DNA from: Mesostigma viride
Lineage: Eukaryota > Streptophyta > Mesostigmatophyceae > Mesostigmatales > Mesostigmataceae
DNA: 64,000 bases
NCBI GenBank assembly: GCA_009746045.1
Contig: RPFO01000076.1
Location: 2,146,479-2,210,478 of the forward strand
Direction: 5' to 3'
The notes below the pieces were generated by a model. The model was not told the DNA's origin. It was given only the letters and a program-made list of their open reading frames with translations, and made no database searches. This document shows, in pieces, positions 10,580 to 20,526 of the stretch. Position numbers and translations under genes: made by a program. The first letter of the stretch is position 1. Every line of letters begins with the position of its first letter.

Positions 10580-12768
10580 TAAAAATATAATTACTTACAG
10601 CAGAGTGAAATCACTCAAACCAAAGCAAACGCCCAGCTATAAACCTATATACAGAGCCATGTCAAAGCTCTATACTACGATAAGACCAATGGAAACGCCT
10701 AACGGGAGGAACCTAATAGCCCTGCTGCACCGCAAAATCAGCCCGCGTACGGCGGAGCATGATGTCAGCCATGGCCCGAGTCAGCGCCACCGACAAGCGC
10801 TGACGCCAATATGACGTCCAGGTCCGCGCCGACCATGGGGCCCGCTGGCCCTCCAGGTCCAGCCGGTCCTCCCGGAGCCGGCAGCACTCCTTGAAGAAGG
10901 CGGAGGTCAGGGGCCCCATGGCCCCAAACTCCTCCAGGACAAAGGGCACCACACGATGGTGCCCGACGTCGCCGTAGGCCAGGAGCTTGGCCCGCTCCGC
11001 CCGGTCCGCCGTGTAACCTGCCGTGAGGGAGGCCCCAGCCACGTGGCTAAGAGCCAAGGGCCGCGCCACCGAAACGTCAATAAGCAGATGCCGGCCACCC
11101 CCCTCAAAGTCCAGCACCACGATGTCAGGCCGGTGGTTGGGGGAATAGAAGGCAGCGCCATCCGCATCCTCGGACCGGATGTTCGCGTGGGGGAAAACTG
11201 ACCGAATCATGGCGAGCACCACCGTCAGGAGGACAGTGTGCAAATACAAATACCAATTCTGATTCTGTTGGCCCCCCATGCAGGCAAGGTAGTGAGTCCC
11301 CGTGGGATCCAGCGGCTGCCCACAGCTACCACAAGGCCGCCCGGCCGGAACAAGAGGCTGCGGGGCAAATAGCTGGTGCCGGAGCGCCACCGAGTAGTGG
11401 CTGGGAGCCAAGGCGAATGGGGGGGCCATGGGAAGAGCACGAAGGTACGCCGAGCCCACACTCCGCAAGGAAAGCGAGAACAGCCACGCACGTCCCTGGG
11501 CGTTGAGGTCCGCGAAAAGAGCAATCCAATCAGCCGTGTGCAGAATACCCGCGTAGGTTTTCTGGTGTTTATCGATGACGCGAGCAGGGAATGCGGCGGG
11601 AGATTGAACGGAGGCGACCGAGGGAGTGCCGCGAGGGAGGTGGCGCTGTACCGCCTGAGCGGCACGGACGGGAGAACAGGCCTGCTGGATCTCAGCATAG
11701 GCCTCCTGGATGGCGGTGACGAAGGGCAAAGGGCTGCTGGGGTCCAGGAGGTCAGGGGCTGCCGTTGCCAAAAGGGGCAGGAGCCGGCAGCTTTCCGCCC
11801 ACGACTGAGCGACGGAGCCCAAAAATGCCGCTGGGGCAAGCCGGGCGGCACGAGTCAGACCACAGCCACCCATTCGTGCAGGCAGGGAGGCAATGCGAAT
11901 AGCATGTGGCGGGAGGTCGGGGCCCGGGACCAGCTGCGCCAAGGCCGACTGGATGCGTTCGTCGTGGCCCTCGGCGGCCAGCCGGACCTGAGCCGGAAGA
12001 GCGCCCCGGAGCCAGTGAACGACGCGAGGGTGAGCGCAAAACCACAGAAGCAGACCCTTGGTCTGCGAATCATGAAGGCGCGCAATCAAGGGCAGTACCT
12101 CAGTGCGTGCCTCGAGGGCGGCCCGCAGAGCATCGATGACAAACGCGGGGTCGCCAACCGGAACGCCGAGGACATCCAACCCATGGAGGCGCTCGTCCCG
12201 GCCCAAGAGCTGGGGCGGAAAGCCGGAGCAATCACCTTGGGGCGAGTACACCGCGCACTTGGCCAGGGTCAACTGGAGGTTGATGTCGGCCACCGCGGTC
12301 TGCAGTGCCAGCAGAGCCGCGGTGGTGTCCGGCACAGGGCCCAGAAGGTAGATATCATCCAAGTAGGCCTGAATAGCGACCGCCGGGTGGGCAGCATGGA
12401 CCGCTTGGAGGCAACCCTGGAGGGGGGCGGCAAAGTACAGGGGTCCCAGGGGGTCCCCTTGCTGGGTGCCCGACCGCGACAGCAGGCCGCCGCGAGTGCC
12501 GTCCTCCATGATGTGAACCAGTTGGCCGGGCTGGCCGTAGCACACGGCTGTCCAAGCGTACAAGTCCTCGAAGGACTCCAGGACGGCCGCAAACATGCTG
12601 GCGCGGGACAGACTGTTGAACGCGTTGTGGCAGTCGACCTTGACGACAGCGTGGGTGGGGTGGGCCTCGAGGTAGGCCTGCACCGAATGGATGAGGATAT
12701 CCGCCCCGCCTGGAGTCGTCACCCCCAGCTGGGCCGCCACCGAGGTCTCACCTGCTGCGAGGGGCGGG
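10580..12768 (-). mobile_element. 5'-truncated non-LTR retrotransposon with 13-bp TSD
   Basis: The insert is flanked by the perfect 13-bp direct repeat CCTTCCTATGTAT at 10567-10579 and 12769-12781. Removing insert and one repeat restores a unit nearly identical to that at 12874-12925. The element runs on the minus strand, begins abruptly inside a reverse transcriptase ORF (5' truncation) and ends in an A/T-rich tail after the stop codon. This is the usual signature of target-primed reverse transcription. Confidence 0.85.
10713..12768 (-). pseudogene. LINE ORF2 fragment: reverse transcriptase + CCHC + PD-(D/E)XK-like nuclease
   Basis: The frame is open from the truncated 5' end of the insert to a stop at 10713, about 684 codons. 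Near the start lie RT motif A (VVKVDCHNAFNSLSR), motif B (SGTQQGDPLGPLYFA) and the catalytic motif C (QAYLDDIYLLG). The C-terminal third has a Cys/His cluster (CGSCGQPLDPTGTHYLAC) followed by RPDIVVLDF and HLLIDVSVARPL, which fits the PDx(12-14)D core of restriction-like endonucleases found in R2-, CRE- and Dualen-type LINEs. Upstream RT and N-terminal regions are missing. RT identity is certain; the nuclease call is by motif only. The intact reading frame suggests a recent insertion. Confidence 0.85.
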
Positions 12769-12836
12769 CCTTCCTATGTATAATACGGGCGTGTCTCACC
12801 GCGTCGGCAGTCCCCTATTCGGAAATCCCGGATCAT

Positions 12837-12885
12837 ATGTACTCCACCCTATGTACTCTTGGAGTACATAGGGTGGAGTACATAG
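12837..12885. repeat. palindromic repeat, copy 2 (perfect 23-nt arms)
   Basis: A 49-nt perfect palindrome: 23-nt arms around the 3-nt spacer TTG. Arms contain CCACCCTATGTACTC. The following CCTTCCTATGTAATAC and GGCGTGTCTCACCGCGTC repeat the sequence seen at 12769-12806. This shows a tandemly repeated unit split by the LINE insertion. Confidence 0.95.
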
Positions 12886-13131
12886 TCACACCTTCCTATG
12901 TAATACTGGCGTGTCTCACCGCGTCATGACTCGAGTACATAGCTTAGTGTGGAGTAGATAGCCAAAGTCCTAATAATCCCTGCCACTTGGAGAATAGCAA
13001 TTGTCAAAGGTCCTGTGCTCACGTGACACCAACTTCATTATATCACAGTAGGTTAGGGCTTATATTATAAACGTCATTACAGTGGTTCGTGAAGTGGCGG
13101 CGGCACAGCGCAAAACTTGGCCAGGCCGAAT

Positions 13132-14648
13132 TGAATTGAATTGAATTGTAACATAACTCCGTTGGGAGTATATGTAGCACACAGCCCTTGAGAGGGGGGC
13201 ATATGGCCTATCATACATCCTAAGCTACTTCCTGCAAGGGTGGGGATGTAAAGGACCCTTGCTCTAGGTGCACCAGGGCACTTGCATCCCATGATCTTCA
13301 AGCTATGCCCAGCGAAGGGGGAGCCTGTCATGGGGGGAAGAGCAGCATAGCTATACAAAGAAGCTAGGGCATGGCGTCTCAGCAGAGAGTTACTCCCTGC
13401 ATGGGCACAACATAACTAAATAAAGCTAGGCATCATCTGGGGTGTGGCTCATCATAGGCACACATGTACATGATTAAGGAAAGCGCGTGGCTTAGCTAGG
13501 ATAGTGCCTCTAGGAGGCGTACATGTACATGGCCACGGTCTATCTATTCTGCACTACTACTGCTGTATTCCCCTAAGCTGGGGCGTCTGGAGTCGCTGGG
13601 GCCGCGGGGGGGGGGGGGTCGCCTGCCAGGGCTTGTGGCCGACGTAGATGGCCGCCCCCTTCCAGTACACCGGCTGGCCCGCCTTGGTCTGCCGGAGCTG
13701 GAGGTAGATCGGCCATAGCTCCCGTCGCCGTTGTTGCTGCGCCAGGGTCAGGTCGTCATCAAGGGTGAAGAGAGTCTTCTCGAGCCGCTTGCGGCGTCTG
13801 AGAAAAGAAATCTTGTCCGCCGGGGTCTTAAAGGTGAGAAGGAGCGGGGGCGGCCCTGCCTTACCCCGCGCGCGGGGAAGGCGGTGGGCGGCCAGCGCGA
13901 TCTCACCGATAAGGCCCATGCGACCAAGGATTTCTCGCTCAAACGCACGCAAAAGCTTCTCGGAAGTCTCACCTTCCTCCATGGTGAAGTTCTTGACAAT
14001 GACGTTGAGGCTGCGCTGGGCGAGCTCGGCCTCCTCGCGGAGGTCAAGCGTCTGCCGTTGGAGCTGGGCTGCGACGGCGGAGGTGGTGGAGGTGGTATGT
14101 TGCTTAAGCATGTCCGCCCAGGTGGTGATGGGAGGAGCATCGCCGGCCAGGCCAGCCGGGGCTGGCTTGGCGGCAATGTCCTTCACCGCCTGGGCGGTGA
14201 GGCCTGCCGTGTTCTGCAGAACCTCGATAGCGATGGCGTTGTCCTTAAGACGCTGGTCGATGTCACGGAGCTGGGCGGTGATGGCGTCGGAGGTGGAGGT
14301 GGTGGCGGTGGAGGAGGCGAGGAGGGTGGAGGTGGCGGTGGAGATGGTGGAGGTGGCGGTGGAAAGGAGGGGAAGCTCGGCAGTCAGCGTGCCGCCGATG
14401 GCCGCCACATCTGCAGCAATGGGGTCCACGTGCTCCTCGAGGACCTCCTTAAGGAGTGAGCGGAGGGAGGATTCGGTTAAGGTGGTGGTGAGAGGCTTGG
14501 GGGGCCAAAGCTCCCCGATGGAGCGTCCAAGGAGGGAAAAGAGAGCGAATTGCTGGAGGAAGGGGCGGTGGAGGCTGGGAATGATGTCGAAAGAGGCGAG
14601 ACGAACCCAGCGAGGGTCAAAGAGGCGACCTTGGTTGGTTGGTTGGTG
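13132..14648 (-). mobile_element. ORF1-only LINE-type insertion with 13-bp TSD and pentanucleotide tail
   Basis: The perfect direct repeat GGCCAGGCCGAAT lies at 13119-13131 and 14649-14661. On the minus strand the insert starts with CACCAACCAACC, carries ORF1, then about 425 nt of untranslated sequence. It ends in a short (AATTC)n repeat next to the target duplication. There is no ORF2, which resembles half-LINE (HAL1-like) elements mobilised in trans. Confidence 0.8.
13557..14648 (-). CDS. LINE ORF1-like nucleic-acid chaperone (5' truncated)
   Basis: The frame is open from the very first base of the insertion to the stop at 13557, about 363 codons, with no ATG near its start. The true start may lie beyond a 5' truncation. 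The N-terminal part is rich in Thr/Ser/Ala with heptad-like segments (ITAQLRDIDQRLKDNAIAIE), suggesting a coiled coil. The middle has a fold-like stretch (LNVIVKNFTMEEGE, then LLLTFKTPADKISFL, then a basic RRRKR) that resembles the RRM/CTD organisation of L1-type ORF1 proteins. Such proteins bind element RNA and act as chaperones in trimeric particles. The assignment is by overall layout and LINE context; sequence identity to a known family cannot be claimed. Confidence 0.55.
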   Translation of the reverse strand, partial: HQPTNQGRLFDPRWVRLASFDIIPSLHRPFLQQFALFSLLGRSIGELWPPKPLTTTLTESSLRSLLKEVLEEHVDPIAADVAAIGGTLTAELPLLSTATSTISTATSTLLASSTATTSTSDAITAQLRDIDQRLKDNAIAIEVLQNTAGLTAQAVKDIAAKPAPAGLAGDAPPITTWADMLKQHTTSTTSAVAAQLQRQTLDLREEAELAQRSLNVIVKNFTMEEGETSEKLLRAFEREILGRMGLIGEIALAAHRLPRARGKAGPPPLLLTFKTPADKISFLRRRKRLEKTLFTLDDDLTLAQQQRRRELWPIYLQLRQTKAGQPVYWKGAAIYVGHKPWQATPPPPRPQRLQTPQLRGIQQ

Positions 14649-14661
14649 GGCCAGGCCGAAT

Positions 14662-15266
14662 GCATGGAATTAATGTGCGGTGCCGGATGGTACACCATAT
14701 TTGATGATGTGTCGTCAGCGCGCTTAAGTACGCACGCCTGCGGAGATACAATTTTTTTGTGAGCTGTCCCGTAATCAAACTGTACTAGCTATGGGGGCCG
14801 GGGTTAGTGTAAAACAAGGGTCGCACATGACGCGACATCCACATTACATGGGGCGAGTTTAGACAAGTCGCTGGGCAGGTTATGGGATTATGGACCGTGT
14901 GCAGGCAGTAATCGCTTTGAAAAGGAACACGGCTGGATACTGAGCGCTAGCCGAATGACAGATCATGATGTCGGGGGCACCATGCGCGTCGACTAAGAAT
15001 GTAAGTAATCCGCTTTTGCGGTCGTATGAGCAATAAACCATTTGGGTAGCTGCAGGGTGGAGGTTTCATGCAATTTTTTGATTGAGCGCCTGCTGCCTTG
15101 AAAGCTGGGAATGAGAGAAGGGTGCCGTGGCCCCTGATCCCTTTTACATAGTTGCTGTGCATAAATCAGGTATGGAACGTAGCTAGCTTCTAGCTACGGC
15201 CTACTGAAAAAGTTGGTACCCCTTGACTATGAACATCGTGCAACGGAGGCGCGTGAAGGACGGAAC
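14662..15266. other. unassigned sequence
   Basis: No gene, RNA or repeat supported here apart from the left flank of the purine tract. Confidence 0.4.
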
Positions 15267-15722
15267 GAAGGGAGGGAGGGAGGGAGGGAGGGAGGGAGGG
15301 AGGGAGGGAGGGAGGGAGGGAGGGAGGGAGGGAGGGAGGGAGGGAGGGAGGGAGGGAGGGAGGGAGGGAGGGAGGGAGGGAGGGAGGGAGGGAGGGAGGG
15401 AGGGAGGGAGGGAGGGAGGGAGGGAGGAGGAGGAGGGAGGAGGGAGGGAGGAGGGAGGGAGGGAGGGAGGGAGGGAGGGAGGGAGGGAGGGAGGGAGGGA
15501 GGGAGGGAGGGAGGGAGGGAGGGAGGGAGGGAGGGAGGAGGGAGGGAGGGAGGAGGGAGGGAGGGAGGGAGGGAGGGAGGGAGGGAGGGAGGGAGGAGGG
15601 AGGGAGGGAGGGAGGAGGGAGGGAGGGAGGGAGGGAGGGAGGGAGGGAGGGAGGGAGGAGGGAGGGAGGGAGGGAGGGAGGGAGGGAGGGAGGGAGGGAG
15701 GGAGGGAGGGAGGGAGGGAGAG
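15267..15722. repeat. (GGGA)n homopurine tract, 456 nt without a pyrimidine
   Basis: GGGA units with occasional GGA variants run unbroken. The tract is a near-mirror homopurine run, the class of sequence that can form intramolecular triplex (H-DNA) and G-rich structures. All frames are open on both strands (Gly-Arg-Glu or Leu-Pro-Ser), purely from composition. Confidence 0.97.
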
Positions 15723-17222
15723 TTAGCAACAAAGCCCAGAGCGTGAGCTCCTGGTCTTTCACGCACAACGGGATGAGCCAAAGTTGCAGGCAGCAACCTT
15801 TTAACCCGTGCACCAAGTCACGACCACGGTGGTCACTTCCACGTCCAATGTGGGCGCCCACGGTTCGTGCTTGCCGAGATAGCTGGTCATCCCCCATGAC
15901 CAAGCTATATCCTTTGCGTTGTTCCTCATTCCCATCGGCGTGACGAGGCACGTGCAGGCGAGCGAGCAAATCCCCAACATCCACTGGCATCAGTGCAGAG
16001 CCAGGACGAACTGGATTTGCCTAGACTCTGCAACCTAGGAAGTACAGGACCTGTCACAAGCCTGCAAGGTCTAGTATCCTTGCAGTCCTGTGCCAGCTCC
16101 AGTACCCCACCAGTCACAGGCTGCTGCTCCTCCTGGTCTACGTGGACCACAGTCACGTGATAGTCAGGCTAAGCCTGTGCAGGGCACGGCCTGCCACGTG
16201 TCCTGTCCACTATACCAGAGGACTGCACCCTAGTCGGCCACGGACGGCTACGACTTCGGGACCTCATATCTTTCTCGTCCTTTGTCTGTTTCAGGCGGTC
16301 AGCACGGCGTTGGAAAGGTCTTTCCAAACTGCATCCATTTAGCATATTGGCTGCCCAAGATGCTAACTCCAACCCTTTCTTCTTTTGGAGCTGGACCAGC
16401 TTGAAACAAGCCTAACCTTGCTTGTGCCCACTCAGCCACAGACCACTTGGTCCCTTGAGGTTGATCAGACCTGCTAGGGCCCAGGGTCCTGCCTCCCTTT
16501 TGGGTAACAACATATATGCCCTTGGACCAGGCTAGGTGTACTGACCAGTGAATCAGAGGTCACCCCAGGTTATCCCCTGACCCCTTGGTCAGCTCCCAAC
16601 CTTTCCTTGGGAACTTGGTGCTAGATTAAAGTCAAGGCACATTACCTAGTCCAATGGCTGGGATTAAAGGATGCCAAGAACGTATTATTGTGAGTTCCTG
16701 ATCTTTCACAGTTATCACAGGCGCCCGTTCTTATGGCGCCCGCCTTGGCCAAGCTTTCCCTTTAGTTGCAATCTGTTGCATGGCCGAAATGCGTGTATAA
16801 ACTGGTGCATGCATAATGGAATGTAAATGAAACAATACTCACAATTGCTGCACACAGCTTGTGTGCATGACCATGGTGGCAGTATAGCCAAGTTGATGCA
16901 TTATAATTAGTGGTCACGCTGACTGTCGAGCACTGACTGTCGGTCAGGCTGTTGAAGTCGTGCCAAGGATTGATGAGATAAAACACCCCTTCAGCGGGCA
17001 GAACAATACGGCAATATTCCCTGCTAATGGATATTTGTAAATGGTTCTAGAAGCGTCTAGAAGCATTGTGCAACGCTGGCGTAACGCTAGTTCAGTGTGC
17101 CTCTTGGAAATCGCTAATGCACATGAAATGTGATTGGTGCAATGTCGATAAGGCCTATCGCAATCTTGAGGTTGCACACATGACTTGTAAACATATATAA
17201 ACTGATAATAAACCCAGGCACC
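15723..17222. other. unassigned sequence; right part probably 5' LTR of Element III
   Basis: No coding region is supported. The right end (possibly from an AGTT at 16710) directly abuts Element I. Across Element I at 56784-56826 it would continue into a segment ending CTCAACT and lying 25 nt before a gag ATG. By analogy with Elements I and II (LTR end AACT, then a few bases, then gag), this is best read as Element III's 5' LTR, split by Element I. The left LTR limit is a guess. Confidence 0.35.
17194..17200 (+). promoter_or_regulatory. candidate TATA box in Element III 5' LTR
   Basis: TATATAA lies in the presumed LTR upstream of the Element III gag, about 28 nt before the Element I insertion. 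It is suitably placed to drive plus-strand transcription before the LTR was split. Only a motif match. Confidence 0.3.
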
Positions 17223-17844
17223 AGTTGTGAGAGGGTTGCACAGAATTCCGCCATGGTTCTTGCAGGAATGTTGCCTTTCTTATGAATAAGGAACACAGAC
17301 GTAAGTCACGTCACTTCCAAGACTGCACGCAGGCTGCACAGGCGACAGGGTCGCAGTGCCAAGAGAACGTGCACGCAAGAACTAGCGTCCCGGTGCTACC
17401 AAGTCACACATATAGGTTGCTAGGGACGCGTCCAAGTATTCAGCTGCACTGTCACAGCTGAACTGTCAATCAATTGATTACACAGACTCTGGCACGTCTT
17501 TGGCGCGCAGATCTATCAATTGTCCATACGGCTAGTCCTGTGGACCTATCCGTACGCTGCTCGATCAGCATCAATTGTCTCATAGGTCCTGGCGCGCTAC
17601 AGCGCGCCTACCTATCAATTGACCATCAAGTCCTGTACAAGTCCTGTCAACGTCCTGCGGACTATCAAAGTGACACTTGTACATCCTGTGTCCGTACGCG
17701 CCCACAGTGGCGCGCCGGGTACTGTCGGCACAGCCTAGGAAACGTCATAACTTTTACGTTCCTTAACCAAATGAGGCGTTCAAGGTGCCGTTGGAAAGAG
17801 CGTAACAATCTCTATCCATCTAACGTAAATCCGTTACGTTAACT
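17223..17844 (-). repeat. Element I 3' LTR
   Basis: 622 nt matching 56166-56783 in the same orientation. Termini are AGTT...AACT, not TG...CA. The adjoining internal sequence read on the minus strand is purine-rich (CTAAAGAAAAGAAGGGATTGG minus its last base), as expected for a polypurine tract. Confidence 0.93.
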
Positions 17845-17864
17845 CCAATCCCTTCTTTTCTTTA
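17845..17864 (-). promoter_or_regulatory. Element I polypurine tract
   Basis: On the minus strand the 20 nt directly before the 3' LTR are TAAAGAAAAGAAGGGATTGG, almost all purines. The position fits the plus-strand primer site for reverse transcription. Confidence 0.6.
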
Positions 17865-18794
17865 GGGATCACATCCCCTGCCAGGGACCCTTGAAGTAGC
17901 TTGAAATGTCCTTCACTCCAGCTTGAAGCTTGAACAGATGTCTTTAATGGCCATTGCCATTCCCCCAGCCTTTTCTTTTAAGGAACTGGAAAAGAAACAG
18001 ATCTGCCACAGGGAAAACCATTCCATGAGCAATGGATAAAAACCTATGGAAGTGGCATTACAGAGTACCACCAGATATTAGAAACACACAAAATTAAATA
18101 CATACAGGTTAATTCTATGAGGTCTTCTCCAAGAATTAATCCCATCACCTCGGTAGAGTCTCCAGTACAATGACCTTCTGGCGGTGAGTTACATTAATCC
18201 CAGATACTAATCCCATAAAACCCAGTACATATTCAATATAAGTACAATAAATCCATGACAATTAAAATACCACTTGACAAAGTAAGGCGTATTACAATAG
18301 TTTGCCTGTCATTCTCTCAACAGGGGTCTATTGGCGCCCGTCTTACGGCGCCCGTCTACTTGCCAGATGGTAAACTGCCACAGCATACAAATGACAAAAT
18401 GAAACACATAGGCAACAATTAAATCCTGCCCTGGGGAACTAGGGAAGTCTGAACAGGCAAACACCTGAACAGGCCAGCTTGTAGAAACATAATACCAGGG
18501 AATCGAACCCCGCCCTATAAACCCCAGTATGAAGGTTCCCAGACCATTGTGAGAAGTATGTACAAATATACATTTCTTTTAAAATAGAATACATGGTCTG
18601 TAATGGACCTGTCAACCTTGTGTAGTCAACAGCATGAACCCCAGCCAAAAGCTGGCTGTATCCTGAATAAAATCAGAGTGAGTGTACTATGGTCCATGAG
18701 CCTTAGTACAGACTAAAATACAGGTATTATGCCAGTCACAATGCTGACACTACCAAACAACCTGCTCTCCAATGCCCTATAACCAGGCACCAGC
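17865..18794. other. Element I 3' untranslated region
   Basis: About 930 nt between RNase H stop and LTR without a supported ORF. A GGCGCCCGTCTTACGGCGCC pattern at 18334 resembles GGCGCCCGTTCTTATGGCGC at 16720, hinting at shared ancestry with the presumed Element III LTR region. Confidence 0.5.
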
Positions 18795-20522
18795 TTAGAC
18801 AGCTTGCTGAGATGGGTCCATCAGAGACTGAAGAACCTTGTATTGCACTGCTGCCTTCTGCACTAACTTGGTCCAAGCATCAGCAGGATTGTCAACCCCA
18901 GGGATATGCTCAATATTGGCCAAGGAGGACAATTCCTTAAGAAGGAGATAATCCAAGTCCCTACTTCTGGCCATCTGCCTGTGCACAAATTGCACCATCC
19001 CCATGGAGTCTGTTTTGAGAAGAGTGGTAACCTGAAGTGGCCAAGGAGTGTTAGAAGTCATCTGATGAAGCAACTCCTTCAGATAAAGGCTTGTGTGAAT
19101 GCCTTCACAAATTGCCCTGCATTCTGCCACATCACTGCTGACAGCCACCCGTTTGTGCAGGCGACTAAACCAGCTCACCAAACTCCCCAGGCCTTCCTGT
19201 CTGAGCACAAAGAGCCCTGCAGCCCTGCCCCTGACCTTGGAGACCTGCCTGCTGTCCATTGAGCTATCCACATACAGCTCCATGCAAATGGGTTGTGATA
19301 AATCCACTGCAGACAACAGAATGCCAGATGAAGCCCTGACCTGATCAGCCACCTTGGCAGACCCTAGCTCCATCAGCATGTCATCAGGCAACCTGGCTAT
19401 GACCATAAGGTCTGGCCTGGAAATGCCTGCCACCCAAGCAACCATGCCCCTGACCATAGGACACAGTGCCTGTGTGATGGTTGGAGGAGGCTTACTAATG
19501 AGGGTTTCTTGATAATCATTACCCCCCACCAGCAGCATACGCCACTCCCCCCCCTTCTTCACCAGTGTGGCCTCCATGCCCACAAACAGCAGAGGCTCAT
19601 TCTCCACCTGCCATTGCTCCCTACCCAGAGGAAACTTGGACTTAATGATGGAGATTAGCTCCTTAAGACGTGGGAGCCAGCAGGTGCAGGTCATCCCCGT
19701 GCAGCGAAGCATACACTGGTAGGCCTTCCCATTGCCCCAGAAACAGACAGGGGTCTACAGGAGAGACCTTCAAGTTGCAATGCTCCTTCAGGAAACGGTT
19801 GAGAGTCTCCCTCCAGATTATTGGACTTGACCTCAGGCCCTCCAGGCCCTTGAGGATTTTAAGGAACTCAGTGTGAATATATCCCTTTTCCATACAGCAG
19901 GCACCCTGACATAGAAAGGCGTCTTGCCCTCCCACTTTTCCTGTGCCACATCTGCATCTCCCTCCAGAAATGCCCTCTTGAAGTCTACCACCACTGAGAC
20001 ATAGTCCAAGCCCTTGTTGAGAAGGCCTAGAAATACACACAGCAGCAGCCTCCAAGTGTCATGCAGCATGCCAGGGGTATACAACTCCTCAGCAGTGCAC
20101 TCACCAGTACCCTTGAACTCATTCAGCACTGGCCTGACATGTGGTACCTTGACCCCGTCCACCTCCTTCATCTTGATGACAAACTTGAGCTTGAGTAGAC
20201 GTCGTGCAGGAGGCAGGTCATTGACAGGTTCCACGCATTTCTTGGAGATCCAGTCCTCCCCAGATTTAATCAGACCCAGTGTGACCTGGGGACACATAAT
20301 GGGAGAGGACATGAGCTTCACCAGGCCTTGGTAGTTGATAGGGCTGTGTCCAGCAAGTGAGTGAGGACCAATGCCCAAACTGCTTGGATGACTAGCAGCT
20401 GGCAATATGAGGTCATCAACCAAGGGCTCCTGCCCCTGGCACACTTGCACACGCTTAACCGTCCTGGTTACTGCACGTGATAGGTGAGTGGTCCTGAAAT
20501 TAATCAGTGGGACCTGACCAGC
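18795..20522 (-). pseudogene. pol: Element I pol, RT-RNase H part (two frameshifts)
   Basis: Copia-type (RVT_2-like) reverse transcriptase followed by RNase H. The first frame (20522 to about 19840) has the conserved RPVLNE and the motif A aspartate in VVVDFKRAFLEGD. After a one-base shift the second frame carries LEGLRSSPIIWRETLNRFL and the catalytic pair in SLHGDDLHLLAP, where HGDD replaces the usual YVDD. After another shift the third frame contains the connection domain and RNase H with D (YVDSSMDS), E (AECRAICEG), D (LKTDSMG) and D (RDLDYLLL), ending at 18795. It lies immediately downstream of the protease once the TIR insertion is removed. The frameshifts make it inactive as it stands. 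Confidence 0.85.
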
Positions 20523-20526
20523 CCCT

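Noticed and set aside
11376-12929. Long plus-strand frame opposite the LINE RT
   Set aside because: Antisense shadow of a clear RT/nuclease coding region in GC-rich sequence.
15190-15990. Leu-Pro-Ser and Gly-Arg-Glu repeat open frames
   Set aside because: Translation of the (GGGA)n tract.
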